Shown one piece after another: positions 37,520-45,741 of a stretch of 64,000 nucleotides of DNA (its first letter is position 1; each line of letters opens with the position of its first letter). A model generated the notes under the pieces. The model saw only the letters and a list, made by a program, of their open reading frames with translations, did no database searches and had not been told where the DNA came from. The position numbers and the translations under genes are program-made. The stretch is from DASQFQ01 sp963722815 (lineage in GTDB: Bacteria; Actinomycetota; Thermoleophilia; Solirubrobacterales; Solirubrobacteraceae): the NCBI GenBank assembly GCA_963722815.1, contig CAVROM010000010.1:124001-188000 (forward strand), given 5' to 3'.

Positions 37520-38401
37520 TTAAGCGTGCGCCCTCTTCGCGACGAGCATCTCCTTCAGCCGCTCCATCTCCTCGGGGGCGACGCCGTACGCGTGCTCCGG
37601 GCCGGGGAACGCGCGGGTGCGGACGTCCTCGGCGTAGGCCGTCACGGCGTCGACCATCGGCTGGCGCAATTCGGCGTAGCGCTTGACGAACTTGGGCTTG
37701 AAGGCGTCGTTGATGCCGAGCAGGTCGTGGTAGACGAGCACCTGGCCGTCGGTGCTGGGGCCCGCGCCGATGCCGATCACGGGGATCTCCATGTGCTGCA
37801 TGATCAGGTCGGTCAGCTCGTTCGGGATCGCCTCGAAGACGATCGCGAAGCAGCCGGCGTCCTGCAGCGCGAGCGCGTCCTCGAGCACCTGCCTGGCCCG
37901 CTCGGCGGTGCGGCCCTGCGCGCGGTACCCGCCGAGCGCGGTCGCGGTCTGCGGGGTCAGGCCGACGTGGCCCATGACCGGGGTGCCGGCCGCGATGATG
38001 GCGCGTGCGCGCTGGGCCATCTGGCCGCCGCCCTCGAGCTTGACGGCGTCACAGCCCGCCTCCTTGACGAAGCGGTGCGCGGTGGCGATGGCCTGCTCGT
38101 CGGACGCCTCGTAGGTGCCGAACGGGAGGTCGCCGACCATCAGCGGCGTCTTGAGGCCGCGGCGGACGGCGCGTGCGAGCATCAGCAGCTCGTCCATCGT
38201 GATCGGGACGGTGTCGCGGTAGCCGAGGACGTTGTTGGCGGCGGAGTCGCCGACCAGGACGACGTCGACGCCGGCGTCGTCGACGATCGCCGCGGACGGG
38301 TGGTCGTACGCGGTGACCATGACGATCGGCTCGCCCAGCGCTCGCTTCTCGGCGAGCTTGAGGAGCGTGATGGGGCGCTGCTCACGGGGTGGGGAGGACA
38401 C
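37520..38401 (-). CDS. panB: Ketopantoate hydroxymethyltransferase PanB
   Basis: A 293-residue TIM-barrel enzyme making ketopantoate from 2-oxoisovalerate and methylene-tetrahydrofolate, first step of pantothenate synthesis. Conserved segments: IVMVTAYDHPSAAIVDDAGV, VVLVGDSAANNVLGYRDTVP, DAVKLEGGGQMAQRARAIIA, VMGHVGLTPQTATALGGYRA and VIGIGAGPSTDGQVLVYHDL (metal and substrate sites). GTG 38401 has a good AAAGGAG Shine-Dalgarno 6 nt upstream and overlaps panC by 20 bp; the two are co-transcribed. Confidence 0.95.
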   Translation of the reverse strand: MSSPPREQRPITLLKLAEKRALGEPIVMVTAYDHPSAAIVDDAGVDVVLVGDSAANNVLGYRDTVPITMDELLMLARAVRRGLKTPLMVGDLPFGTYEASDEQAIATAHRFVKEAGCDAVKLEGGGQMAQRARAIIAAGTPVMGHVGLTPQTATALGGYRAQGRTAERARQVLEDALALQDAGCFAIVFEAIPNELTDLIMQHMEIPVIGIGAGPSTDGQVLVYHDLLGINDAFKPKFVKRYAELRQPMVDAVTAYAEDVRTRAFPGPEHAYGVAPEEMERLKEMLVAKRAHA

Positions 38402-39227
38402 TGAGGGCTCCTTTCGGGTCGGCGCCCCGGCGTTCCGGGGTCGCCGCCTTGGCGTTGTCGATCAGGCGGGTGGTGCCGATGGTGGCGGCGATGACGATCA
38501 GGTCGCCGGGCGTCTCGAACGTCTCGGGGTCGACGGCGGCGAAGTACTCGGGCTGGACGCCGTTCTCGGCCAGCACCGCCTCGCCGGCCTCGAGGCCGCC
38601 CTGTGCGGCGGCTTGCAGGGCGGCATTGATGGCGAGGGCGCGCTGCCGCTCGTCCGGCGTAAGCCGGGCGTTGCGGCTGGAGAGCGCGAGCCCGTCCGGG
38701 TCTCGGATGGTGGGCTGGACGCGGATCTCCAGCGGGAAGTCGAGGTCGGCGACCATGCGCTTCAGGACGGCGACCTGCTGGGCGTCCTTCTGGCCGAAGT
38801 AGGCACGGTCCGGCTGCACCATGTTGAATAGCTTCGCGACGACGGTGCAGACGCCGGCGAAGTGGCCCGGCCCGCGGTGCGCGCCCTCGAAGACCTCGCC
38901 GAGGCCCGCCACGATCACCTTCGTGCTCGCGCCGGCGCGGTAGACCTCGTCCTGGGCAGGTGCGAAGAGGACGTCGGCGCCATGCCGCTCGGCGATCTCC
39001 CCGTCGCGGCGCTCGTCGCGCGGGTAGGCCTCGAGGTCGCGCGGGTCGTTGAACTGCGCGGGGTTGACGAAGAGCGAGACGACGACCACGTCGTTCTCCC
39101 CGCGCGCGGCCCGGATCAGCGACTCGTGGCCGGCGTGGAGGGCGCCCATGGTCGGGACGAGGCCGACGCTGCCGCCGGCGCGCTCGAGGTGAGCGCGGAG
39201 CTCGCGAACGGTGCGGATCGTCCTCAT
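38382..39227 (-). CDS. panC: Pantothenate synthetase PanC
   Basis: A 281-residue nucleotidyltransferase-fold ligase joining pantoate and beta-alanine with ATP. The HIGH-like motif is LVPTMGALHAGHESLIRAAR, followed by VVVVSLFVNPAQFNDPRDLE, the pantoate site FAGVCTVVAKLFNMVQPDRA, FGQKDAQQVAVLKRMV and the KMSKS-like region ALSSRNARLTPDER. The ATG at 39227 overlaps the stop of the DUF2520 gene (ATGA). No panD is seen in the window. Confidence 0.95.
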   Translation of the reverse strand: MRTIRTVRELRAHLERAGGSVGLVPTMGALHAGHESLIRAARGENDVVVVSLFVNPAQFNDPRDLEAYPRDERRDGEIAERHGADVLFAPAQDEVYRAGASTKVIVAGLGEVFEGAHRGPGHFAGVCTVVAKLFNMVQPDRAYFGQKDAQQVAVLKRMVADLDFPLEIRVQPTIRDPDGLALSSRNARLTPDERQRALAINAALQAAAQGGLEAGEAVLAENGVQPEYFAAVDPETFETPGDLIVIAATIGTTRLIDNAKAATPERRGADPKGALSVLPTP

Positions 39228-39956
39228 GACGCCGCCAGTACCCGCGACGCGGCGACGAGCGCATCGAACGCCTCGAGCAGGTCGGGGGCGCGCTGCTCGA
39301 TCGCCTCGCGCTGGCGGGCGATCGTGGCCTCGTCGCCGCGGGCGACGGGCCCGGTCAGCGCCTGCTCGGCGCCGTGGGCGACCCAGTTCTCCAGCGCGGC
39401 GCGGGCGAGCGGGACCAGCAGCTCGCGCGGCACGCCCGCGGTGGCGGCGAGCCGCTCCGCCGCGCCCTCGAGCGTGACGAGGAAGTTGGCGGCGATCGAG
39501 GCGGCGGCGTGGTAGGCGGCGCGGTCCTCGTCCGTGACCTCGACGGCGGTCATCTGCAGCGCCTGTGCCAGCCCGCGCGCCACCTCGAGCGCGCGGTCGG
39601 AGGTGCCGGCCACCGCACACCCGGCGCCGGCGAACGAGCCACCGCCCTGCGTGACGGTCATCAGTGGGTGGAGGCTGAAGCCCTCGCGGTCGCCGAACAC
39701 CTCGAGCGTCGTGGCGCCGGAGCAGTGGCCGATCAGCTGCGCCGGGGTCGCCTCGGCGGCCGCGCGGATCTCGTCGTCGGGGACGCGTGAGGAGGACGAC
39801 GGGCGCCTCCGGCCGCGCGTCGCGGCCGAGCGGGCCCTCGACCTCGAGGCCGGCGTCGCGCAGTGCGACGGCCAGGGCGTGGCCAAGCCGGCCGGCGCCG
39901 ACGACGGCGCAGCGCTCAAGGGTTGACTCGGAGGCGATCCGGTCCAGTTCTCGCAT
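39224..39956 (-). CDS. Rossmann-fold DUF2520 oxidoreductase, one frameshift
   Basis: The N-terminus LERCAVVGAGRLGHALAVAL is a dinucleotide-binding motif, continuing to DARPEAPVVLL. The frame then changes at about 39787-39792 (minus strand), after which VPDDEIRAAAEATPAQLIGH, TTLEVFGDREGFSLHPLMTV and the helical DUF2520 domain (YHAAASIAANFLVTLEGAAE) follow. The two halves join into a normal protein of about 244 residues, so this is most likely one gene with an indel error. The fold is that of ProC/ketopantoate reductase-like enzymes. It heads the panC-panB operon by ATGA overlap; a role in reducing ketopantoate is an inference. Confidence 0.78.
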
Positions 39957-40095
39957 GAGATACCGGCTGGGAGTTGGGGTGTGGCTGTGTCTTCGAGGTC
40001 CGTCCCATAGGGGTGACGGCCTCGCGCCCCATCATACCCCGCAGCGTGCGGAATCGACGCTCCGCGCGCGCCGCCGGCGGGGATACCCTCGTGCC

Positions 40096-40809
40096 ATGCC
40101 CAGCGCGGAGGAACGCCGCGAGGAGCTGAAGGCCGTCTACCGGCAGGCGTCGGTCTGCACGCGCTGCCCACAGCTCGCCTCGACCCGCCAGACCGTGGTC
40201 TTCGGCTCCGGCAACGCCGACGCGGACCTCATGTTCGTCGGCGAGGCCCCCGGGGCGAACGAGGACAAGCAGGGCGTGCCGTTCGTCGGCCAGGCCGGGA
40301 AGCTGCTGGATCAGCTGCTCGGCGAGATCGGGCTGACGCGCCCGGACGTCTTCGTGGTCAACGTCCTCAAATGCCGGCCTCCCGGCAACCGCGATCCGCT
40401 CCCGCAGGAGATCGACAACTGCCAGGACTACCTGTTCCGGCAGCTCGAGCTGATCGAGCCGCGGGTGGTCTGCACGCTCGGGAACTTCGCGACCAAGCTC
40501 CTGCGCGCCGACCCGTCGACCGGCATCACCCGCCTGCACGGGCGCGAGGAGGTCCGGACGATCGGGCCGCGCGCCGTGCGGCTGTTCCCGATCTACCACC
40601 CGGCGGCCGCGCTCTACACGCGCTCGCTGCTCGACACGCTCCGGGCCGACTTCGCCCGCCTGCCGGACCTCCTCGCGCTCGACCCGCCGCCCCAGCCCGA
40701 GCCGCCGGAGCCCGAGCCGATCGTCGAGGAGGCCGCGCTCGTCGAGGAGATCGAGGCGGCGCCGGAGCCGGCGCCAGAGCCGAGCGAGTCTCAGCTCGGG
40801 CTGTTCTGA
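40096..40809 (+). CDS. Type-4 uracil-DNA glycosylase with clamp-binding tail
   Basis: A 237-residue family 4 UDG that excises uracil from DNA. Motif 1 is MFVGEAPGANEDKQGVPFVG; the four iron-sulphur cysteines lie in SVCTRCPQL, NVLKCRPPGNRDP and EIDNCQDYL; motif 2 is LFPIYHPAAALY. After residue about 185 an acidic Pro/Glu-rich linker (PPQPEPPEPEPIVEEAALVE) leads to the extreme C-terminus ESQLGLF, which matches the QLxLF beta-sliding-clamp binding consensus. TACCCT at 40084-40089 is 6 nt before the ATG, so the transcript may be leaderless. It overlaps the convergent GNAT gene by 19 bp. Confidence 0.92.
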   Translation: MPSAEERREELKAVYRQASVCTRCPQLASTRQTVVFGSGNADADLMFVGEAPGANEDKQGVPFVGQAGKLLDQLLGEIGLTRPDVFVVNVLKCRPPGNRDPLPQEIDNCQDYLFRQLELIEPRVVCTLGNFATKLLRADPSTGITRLHGREEVRTIGPRAVRLFPIYHPAAALYTRSLLDTLRADFARLPDLLALDPPPQPEPPEPEPIVEEAALVEEIEAAPEPAPEPSESQLGLF

Positions 40810-41306
40810 TTGCGCTCGTCGACCGTGAGCGCGTAGCGCTCGTGGTCGCGCCACTGGCCGCCGATCAGCAGGTAGCGCGGCGAGTAGCCCTCGAGGCGGA
40901 AGCCGGCCCCGCGCGCCAGCGCGATCGAGGCCGCGTTGCCGGGCTGGATGTTCGCCTCGATCCGGTGCAGCGAGAGCGGGCCGAACGCGTAGTCGAGGAC
41001 CTGCTGGAGGCCCGCCCGCATCATCCCCTTGCCGGCGTAGCGAGCGGAGCCGTAGTAGCCGAGGAAGGCCGACTGGAACGAGCCGCGCACGATCTGGGAG
41101 ATGTTGAAGACGCCCGCGATGCCGCCGGTGTCGTCGTCGATGACGATGAAGCAGGCGAAGTCGTCGCGCGCGCAGCGGCTCAGCAGCTCGTCGAACTGGT
41201 CGGCGCGCTCGGGTGGATAGGCCCACGGCCGGTGCAGATCGCGGCTCGAGTGGACCATCTCGAGGAAGGCATCGCGGTCTGAAGCCTTGAGCTGCCGGAT
41301 CGACAT
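40791..41306 (-). CDS. GNAT-family N-acetyltransferase, RimJ/RimL-like
   Basis: A 171-residue acetyltransferase. The fold is recognised by MSIRQLKASDRDAFLEMVHS, FIVIDDDTGGIAGVFNISQI, the acetyl-CoA loop GYYGSARYAGKGMMRAGLQQ and HRIEANIQPGNAASIALARG with GFRLEGYSPRYLLIGGQWRD. RimJ/RimL-type enzymes acetylate N-terminal amino groups of ribosomal or other proteins, or small amines. CACAAT lies 6 nt before the ATG on the minus strand. It stands 4 bp after a glycosylation gene cluster's last gene but has its own likely promoter. Confidence 0.9.
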   Translation of the reverse strand: MSIRQLKASDRDAFLEMVHSSRDLHRPWAYPPERADQFDELLSRCARDDFACFIVIDDDTGGIAGVFNISQIVRGSFQSAFLGYYGSARYAGKGMMRAGLQQVLDYAFGPLSLHRIEANIQPGNAASIALARGAGFRLEGYSPRYLLIGGQWRDHERYALTVDERNQNSPS

Positions 41307-41310
41307 CGCG

Positions 41311-42189
41311 TCATTGTGCCCGTGCGCGCAACACGGCAGCGGCCTGGGCGCGCTCGCGGTCGGCGCGGCGGCCGAGCACGAGCCGCCCGGCGGCCCGCGT
41401 GGCGAACGTGAGCGCCTGGCTGAGGTCGTCGAGCGCCAGCGCGGCGGAGCCCCGGTTGGCGCCCACCACCTCGCGCCGCCGCCGCGCCAGCAGGTCGTGC
41501 GGGTCGCCGTCGTAGACGGGGCGGGTCGCGTGGCCGCCGACGTGGCGGATCCGCACGGCCGGCTCGAACACCGTGGGGATCCCGGCGGCGCGGGCGCGGA
41601 GGCAGAGGTCCATGTCCTCGTAGAACATGAACTGGCCCGGATCGAACGGCCCGAGCCGGCGCAGCGTGTCGGTCGGCGCGGCTACGCAGGCGGCGATCGC
41701 CCAGCCGACGCTGCGCGCGCGCTCCGACCGGAACGGCTCGACCCGCTCGAGCAGCGGCAGCGGGAGGATCGGCGGGTGCACGAGCGCGGGCAGCAGCGCG
41801 CCGACCGTGCCCGGCAGCGGGTACGCCGAGCGCTGGAGCGAGCCGTCGGGGTGGAGCAGCCGCGGGACCCACAGCTCGCCGCCGGCCGCGCGCGCCGCGA
41901 GCAGGGCGAGCGAGCCGTCGAGCAGCTCGCAGTCCGGGTTGAGGAGGACGGTGACGGGATGCACCGCCCGCTCGACGCCGACGTTGTTGGCGGCGCCGAA
42001 CCCCGGGTTCTCCCCGAGCTCGATCACCTCGGCGCCCGCCGCCCGCGCGAGCGCCGGGCCGTCGTCGGACGACGCGGTGTCGACCACGATCAGCTGCGGC
42101 GGCGAGGGCAGCAGCCCGAGCGAGGCCAGCAGCGCCGGGAGCGGCCCGGCCGAGTCGTGGAGCACGACGACGATCGAGAAGGGCGTCAT
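41311..42189 (-). CDS. Family 2 glycosyltransferase, rhamnosyltransferase-like
   Basis: A 292-residue GT-A fold enzyme. The nucleotide-sugar site is FSIVVVLHDSAGPLPALLAS and LIVVDTASSDDG, the metal-binding region is VLLNPDCELLDG, and the C-terminal acceptor/catalytic region is FDPGQFMFYEDMDLCLRARA with IRHVGGHATR. The FMFYEDMDLC motif is typical of rhamnosyl- or similar transferases in polysaccharide clusters. The ATG overlaps the stop of the upstream GT4 gene (ATGA), so the two form an operon. Confidence 0.9.
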   Translation of the reverse strand: MTPFSIVVVLHDSAGPLPALLASLGLLPSPPQLIVVDTASSDDGPALARAAGAEVIELGENPGFGAANNVGVERAVHPVTVLLNPDCELLDGSLALLAARAAGGELWVPRLLHPDGSLQRSAYPLPGTVGALLPALVHPPILPLPLLERVEPFRSERARSVGWAIAACVAAPTDTLRRLGPFDPGQFMFYEDMDLCLRARAAGIPTVFEPAVRIRHVGGHATRPVYDGDPHDLLARRRREVVGANRGSAALALDDLSQALTFATRAAGRLVLGRRADRERAQAAAVLRARAQ

Positions 42190-43217
42190 GCCGCCTCCGC
42201 CAGCACGGCGCGGGTCCGCCGGGCGGTCTCGGCCCAGCTGAGGGGGGCGATCCGGGCCTGGCCGGCGGCGAGCAGGCGCTCGCGGAGCGCCGGATCGCGC
42301 TCGAGCGAGAGCAGCGCGCCGGCGAGCGCCTCGGCGTCCCCCGGCGGCACGTACAGCGCCCCGTCGCCCAGCACCTCGCGGAACACCGGGAGGTCGGAGA
42401 CGATCGCGGGCGCGCCGGCCGCGAGGCCCTCGACCGGCGGGAGCCCGAAGCCCTCGAGCCACGACGGCAGCACCACCGCGAGGGCGCCCGCGTAGAGCGC
42501 GCCGAGATCGTCGACCCGCCCGAGTCGCCGCACTCCCGGCCCGCGCGGGTCGAGCCGGCCCTCCCCGACCACCACGAGCTCGGCCTCGAGCCCGCGCGCC
42601 CGGGCGCGGAGGAAGGCGTCGACCAAGACGTCCGGCGCCTTGCGCGGCTCGAGGGCGCCGACGAACAGGAACCAGGAGGGCGGCGCCGAGGACGGCGGGA
42701 ACCTCCGCGGCGCCAGCGGCACGGTGCGCACCCGGTCCGCTGACAGTCCCCACGCGCGGATCAGGTCTTCTCGCCCCACCTCGGTGTCGGTCAGCACCCG
42801 CGCCGCGCGGCGGGCAAGGCGGCGGGGGCGGGCGGCGGCGTGCCAGGCACGCTCGTACGGGGTGAAGTCGCCCGGCCGCTGCTCCCACGATCGGTCGTGG
42901 ACGGTGAGCACGAACGCCGCGTCGCCGACCGCCAGCGGGGCCGGCGCGGGCGCCCACAGGACGTCGGAGCCGGGGAGGAGGGACGCGAGCGCCGGGCGGC
43001 CGGCCACCGCGGCCGCGCCGAAGAGCGCGCGGGCCGGGAGGCGGTGGCGGACCGGCACGACCCCGCGCGGCACCGCCGCTCTCCCGCGCGGCAGCAGCAC
43101 GCGGTACTCGTCGTCCGGGAACTCCGCGGCGAGGGCTTCGAGCAGGGCGCCCGTATAGTGCGCCACGCCGCGTGCCCCGCCGCCGACCAGGCTGCGCCCG
43201 TCGACCCCGACCCTCAC
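42186..43217 (-). CDS. GT4-type glycosyltransferase
   Basis: A 343-residue GT-B enzyme: N-terminal MRVGVDGRSLVGGGARGVAH, central RARVLTDTEVGREDLIRAWG-like segment, donor-binding LFVGALEPRKAPDVLVDAFL, GRVDDLGALYAGALAVVLPS and the catalytic EGFGLPPVEGLAAGAPAIVS. It would transfer a sugar from a nucleotide donor to a growing glycan on the cytoplasmic side. The GTG at 43217 overlaps the 5' region of the divergent glycosyltransferase by up to 46 bp, an odd arrangement noted separately. Confidence 0.9.
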   Translation of the reverse strand: MRVGVDGRSLVGGGARGVAHYTGALLEALAAEFPDDEYRVLLPRGRAAVPRGVVPVRHRLPARALFGAAAVAGRPALASLLPGSDVLWAPAPAPLAVGDAAFVLTVHDRSWEQRPGDFTPYERAWHAAARPRRLARRAARVLTDTEVGREDLIRAWGLSADRVRTVPLAPRRFPPSSAPPSWFLFVGALEPRKAPDVLVDAFLRARARGLEAELVVVGEGRLDPRGPGVRRLGRVDDLGALYAGALAVVLPSWLEGFGLPPVEGLAAGAPAIVSDLPVFREVLGDGALYVPPGDAEALAGALLSLERDPALRERLLAAGQARIAPLSWAETARRTRAVLAEAA

Positions 43218-44209
43218 GCCCGCTGCCCGGTCACCGCATCGCCATCGACGCCCGCGCCGCCGCTCGACCCGAGCTCGGGGGAGTCGAGCGCTGGGCGCGC
43301 GAGCTCGCGACCCGGCTGCCGGAGCTCGGCGACTACGAGGTCCTCAGACCGCGCCCGCGGCTCGTCCACCGCGCCGGCCACGCCTGGGAGCAGTTGGTGC
43401 TGCCGGTCCGCGCCGCGAACGCCCGAGCGCTGCTGTGCCCGGCCAACCTCGCGCCGCTCGCGCACCCGCGCAACGTGATCGTGATCCACGACGCCGCCGC
43501 GCTGCGCCACCCGGAGTGGTACTCGCACGCCTACGCGGCGTGGCAGGGGCGGATCCTGCCGGCCCTGGCCCGTCGCGCGCTCCACGTCGTGACCGTATCC
43601 GAGTTCTCCCGCCGCGAACTGACCGAGCTGCTGGGGCTCGAGGACGTCTCCGTCATCCCCGGCGGCGTCGACCCCCGCTACACGCCCGCCGCGGACGCGG
43701 ACACCGCCCGCCGCGAGCTCGGGCTCACCAAGCCCTACGTCCTCTGCGTCGCCTCCCAGACCGCGCGCAAGAACCTCCAGGCGCTGACACCGCTGACCGC
43801 CCACATCGACGTCGTCGTCGCCGGCGGCCGGCGCCCGCAGTTCGCGCGCGAGGAGGGGCTCGACGCGCTCCGCCACCTCGGCGCCGTGCCCGAGCGCCTG
43901 CTCCCCGGCCTGTATGCGGGGGCGGAGGCGTTCGCGCTCCCGAGCCTCTACGAGGGCTTCGGCCTGCCCGTCCTCGAGGCGATGGCGTGCGGGACGCCCG
44001 TCGTTGCCTCCGACGTCACCGCGCTGCCGGAGACCGCCGGCAGAGCCGCCCGGCTGGCGCCGCCGGAGGAGGTGGCCGCGGCGACCCGGGAGCTGCTCGC
44101 TGACGAGGCGGAGCGGGAGCGGCTGCGCGACGCAGGCCTGCGACGCGCGCAGGAGTTCACCTGGGCGCGCACCGCCGCCGCGATGGACGCGCTGCTGTCA
44201 GCCCTCTAG
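43172..44209 (+). CDS. GT4-type glycosyltransferase, start uncertain
   Basis: A GT-B glycosyltransferase related to its divergent neighbour: HRIAIDARAAARPELGGVER at the N-terminus, VIVIHDAAALRHPEWYSHAY, YVLCVASQTARKNLQALTPL, the catalytic YEGFGLPVLEAMACGTPVVA and a C-terminal helix. The only ATG/GTG/TTG in frame upstream of the fold is GTG 43172, inside the other gene's coding region; a CTG at 43223 would remove the overlap. Length from GTG is 345 residues. Function in surface glycan assembly is inferred from family and neighbours. Confidence 0.85.
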   Translation: MPRRRPGCARRPRPSRPLPGHRIAIDARAAARPELGGVERWARELATRLPELGDYEVLRPRPRLVHRAGHAWEQLVLPVRAANARALLCPANLAPLAHPRNVIVIHDAAALRHPEWYSHAYAAWQGRILPALARRALHVVTVSEFSRRELTELLGLEDVSVIPGGVDPRYTPAADADTARRELGLTKPYVLCVASQTARKNLQALTPLTAHIDVVVAGGRRPQFAREEGLDALRHLGAVPERLLPGLYAGAEAFALPSLYEGFGLPVLEAMACGTPVVASDVTALPETAGRAARLAPPEEVAAATRELLADEAERERLRDAGLRRAQEFTWARTAAAMDALLSAL

Positions 44210-45265
44210 CTTGCGCGCCGCCGCGCGGTACACCGCCAGCGACCGCGCGCTCGCGACCCGGTCGCCCCGCAGCCGCCGCAGCCCCGACCAGTTGAACGCG
44301 CTCACCGAGCCCTCGCGCGACAGCCACGTGTACCAGTAGACGTGCCCGATCTTCAGCCGCTTGCGCGCCTTCGCCAGCAGCTTCAGCGCCAGCTTGAGCC
44401 GCGACGCCTGGCCCTTCTCGCTCGTCACGAAGCCCTTCGGCCCGCCGGTCTTGCCCTTCGACGCCGGCCATGACAGCTCGGTCAGCCACACCTGCTTGCC
44501 GCGGTCGCCGTGCTTGCGCATCTCCTTGCGCGCAAACTCGATCAGCTTGATCACGTTCTTCGGCTTCCCCGTGTACGGGTGCAGCGCGACGACGTCGAAC
44601 GCCCCGTGGCCGCGCGCCTTGTAGATCTTGCGCAGCGCGATCCAGCTCTCGTTGGGGAGGCCGGCGAGCACCGTCCGCGAGCCCGGGTCGGCCGCCCGCA
44701 GCGCGCGCCGCGACGCCCGCAGCAGCTTCACGTACCCGCGCGCGAACGGCTGCGTGGACCAGTAGCGCGTCAGGTTCGGCTCGTTCCAGATCTGCCAGTC
44801 GCGGATCGGCGTCCGCGGCAGCGCCGGCTGCTCCGCCCACAGCGAGCCCGACGGCCCGTAGCGACCGACCAGCGCGGTCAGGAACTGCGTGTACGCAGCC
44901 GTCCCGCGCGGCGTCGACGCCGCGCCCTTGCTCGGGTGGGCCGCCGCCCACGACGGCGTGCGGTGCACGACCGGCAGTACCGGCAGCCCGCGTTGCGCGG
45001 CCGCCGCCACGACCGCGTCCATCGGCGCGAAGTCGATCGGTCCGTTCTCGTCCGGCTGCGCCGCCCGCCAGTCGAACGCCGTCCGCACGGCTTCCACGCC
45101 CGAGGCGCGCATCAGGTCGAACTCCGAGCCGAACGGGTTGCCGAGCTCCGTCAGCGGGCCGTCGGCCTGCGCGCCCAGCCAGCCGCGCGGCACGCTGCGC
45201 GCCGACGCGGGCGCGGCGACGAGCAACGCGGCCAAAGCCGCGAGAACGACGATCCGCAGCTTCAC
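44198..45265 (-). CDS. Secreted GH5/GH39-like glycoside hydrolase
   Basis: A 355-residue exported TIM-barrel hydrolase. The signal peptide is MKLRIVVLAALAALLVAAPA with an ASA cleavage site. The barrel has TAFDWRAAQPDENGPIDFAP, the acid/base region RDWQIWNEPNLTRYW and the nucleophile region KQVWLTELSWPASKGKTGG, the WNEPN and E-on-strand-7 pattern of clan GH-A. It sits among glycosyltransferases, so it may trim or remodel the polysaccharide made there. The C-terminus is basic. Its start lies next to the regulatory cNMP gene, with a 4-bp overlap. Confidence 0.8.
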   Translation of the reverse strand: MKLRIVVLAALAALLVAAPASARSVPRGWLGAQADGPLTELGNPFGSEFDLMRASGVEAVRTAFDWRAAQPDENGPIDFAPMDAVVAAAAQRGLPVLPVVHRTPSWAAAHPSKGAASTPRGTAAYTQFLTALVGRYGPSGSLWAEQPALPRTPIRDWQIWNEPNLTRYWSTQPFARGYVKLLRASRRALRAADPGSRTVLAGLPNESWIALRKIYKARGHGAFDVVALHPYTGKPKNVIKLIEFARKEMRKHGDRGKQVWLTELSWPASKGKTGGPKGFVTSEKGQASRLKLALKLLAKARKRLKIGHVYWYTWLSREGSVSAFNWSGLRRLRGDRVASARSLAVYRAAARKLEG

Positions 45266-45741
45266 CCGCGCAGGCTCGCGATCACGTCGCTGGCCATGCG
45301 CAGCCGCAGGGCCAGGATGCGCGCGAGGTCCAGCAGCATCTGCTGCGCCAGCGCCGGCTCGGCCTCCGACAGCCGCTGGAACGCGTCGGCGTCGATCCGC
45401 ACGACCTGCACGTCGGTGACCGCGTCGAGCGTCGCCGAGCGCGGGCTGCCGTCGAAGAACGCCAGCTCGCCCACGACCGACGGCGCCTCGATCGTCTTGA
45501 ACGCCGTCTCCTCGCGCGGGATCCGCACGGCCAGCGTGCCGTCGATCAGCAGGTACAGCGCGCGGTCGATCTCGCCGGCCTGCACCAGCGCGAGCCCCGC
45601 CGCGACCTCGCGCACCTCGGCGAACGAGAAGATCGTCGCCCAGTCGGCCGCGGTGGCGTCGGGCAGGAAGAGGAGCTCGGCCGAGTCCTCGTGCGCCTCT
45701 TCGGTCAGGACCTGGAACGGCCCGGCGTGGTCGATGCTCAC
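45262..45741 (-). CDS. Cyclic-nucleotide-binding (Crp-type) domain protein without HTH
   Basis: A 159-residue protein consisting of one cNMP-binding beta-roll: GLALVQAGEIDRALYLLIDG, TAFKTIEAPSVVGELAFFDG and SPRSATLDAVTDVQVVRIDA, followed by a C-terminal helix bundle (QQMLLDLARILALRLRMASD). The phosphate-binding cassette GELAFFDGSPRSATLDA is well preserved. There is no DNA-binding domain. Its GTG overlaps the adenylate cyclase stop (GTGA), so the two are translationally coupled and the product probably senses the cyclase's cyclic nucleotide. Confidence 0.88.
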   Translation of the reverse strand: MSIDHAGPFQVLTEEAHEDSAELLFLPDATAADWATIFSFAEVREVAAGLALVQAGEIDRALYLLIDGTLAVRIPREETAFKTIEAPSVVGELAFFDGSPRSATLDAVTDVQVVRIDADAFQRLSEAEPALAQQMLLDLARILALRLRMASDVIASLRG

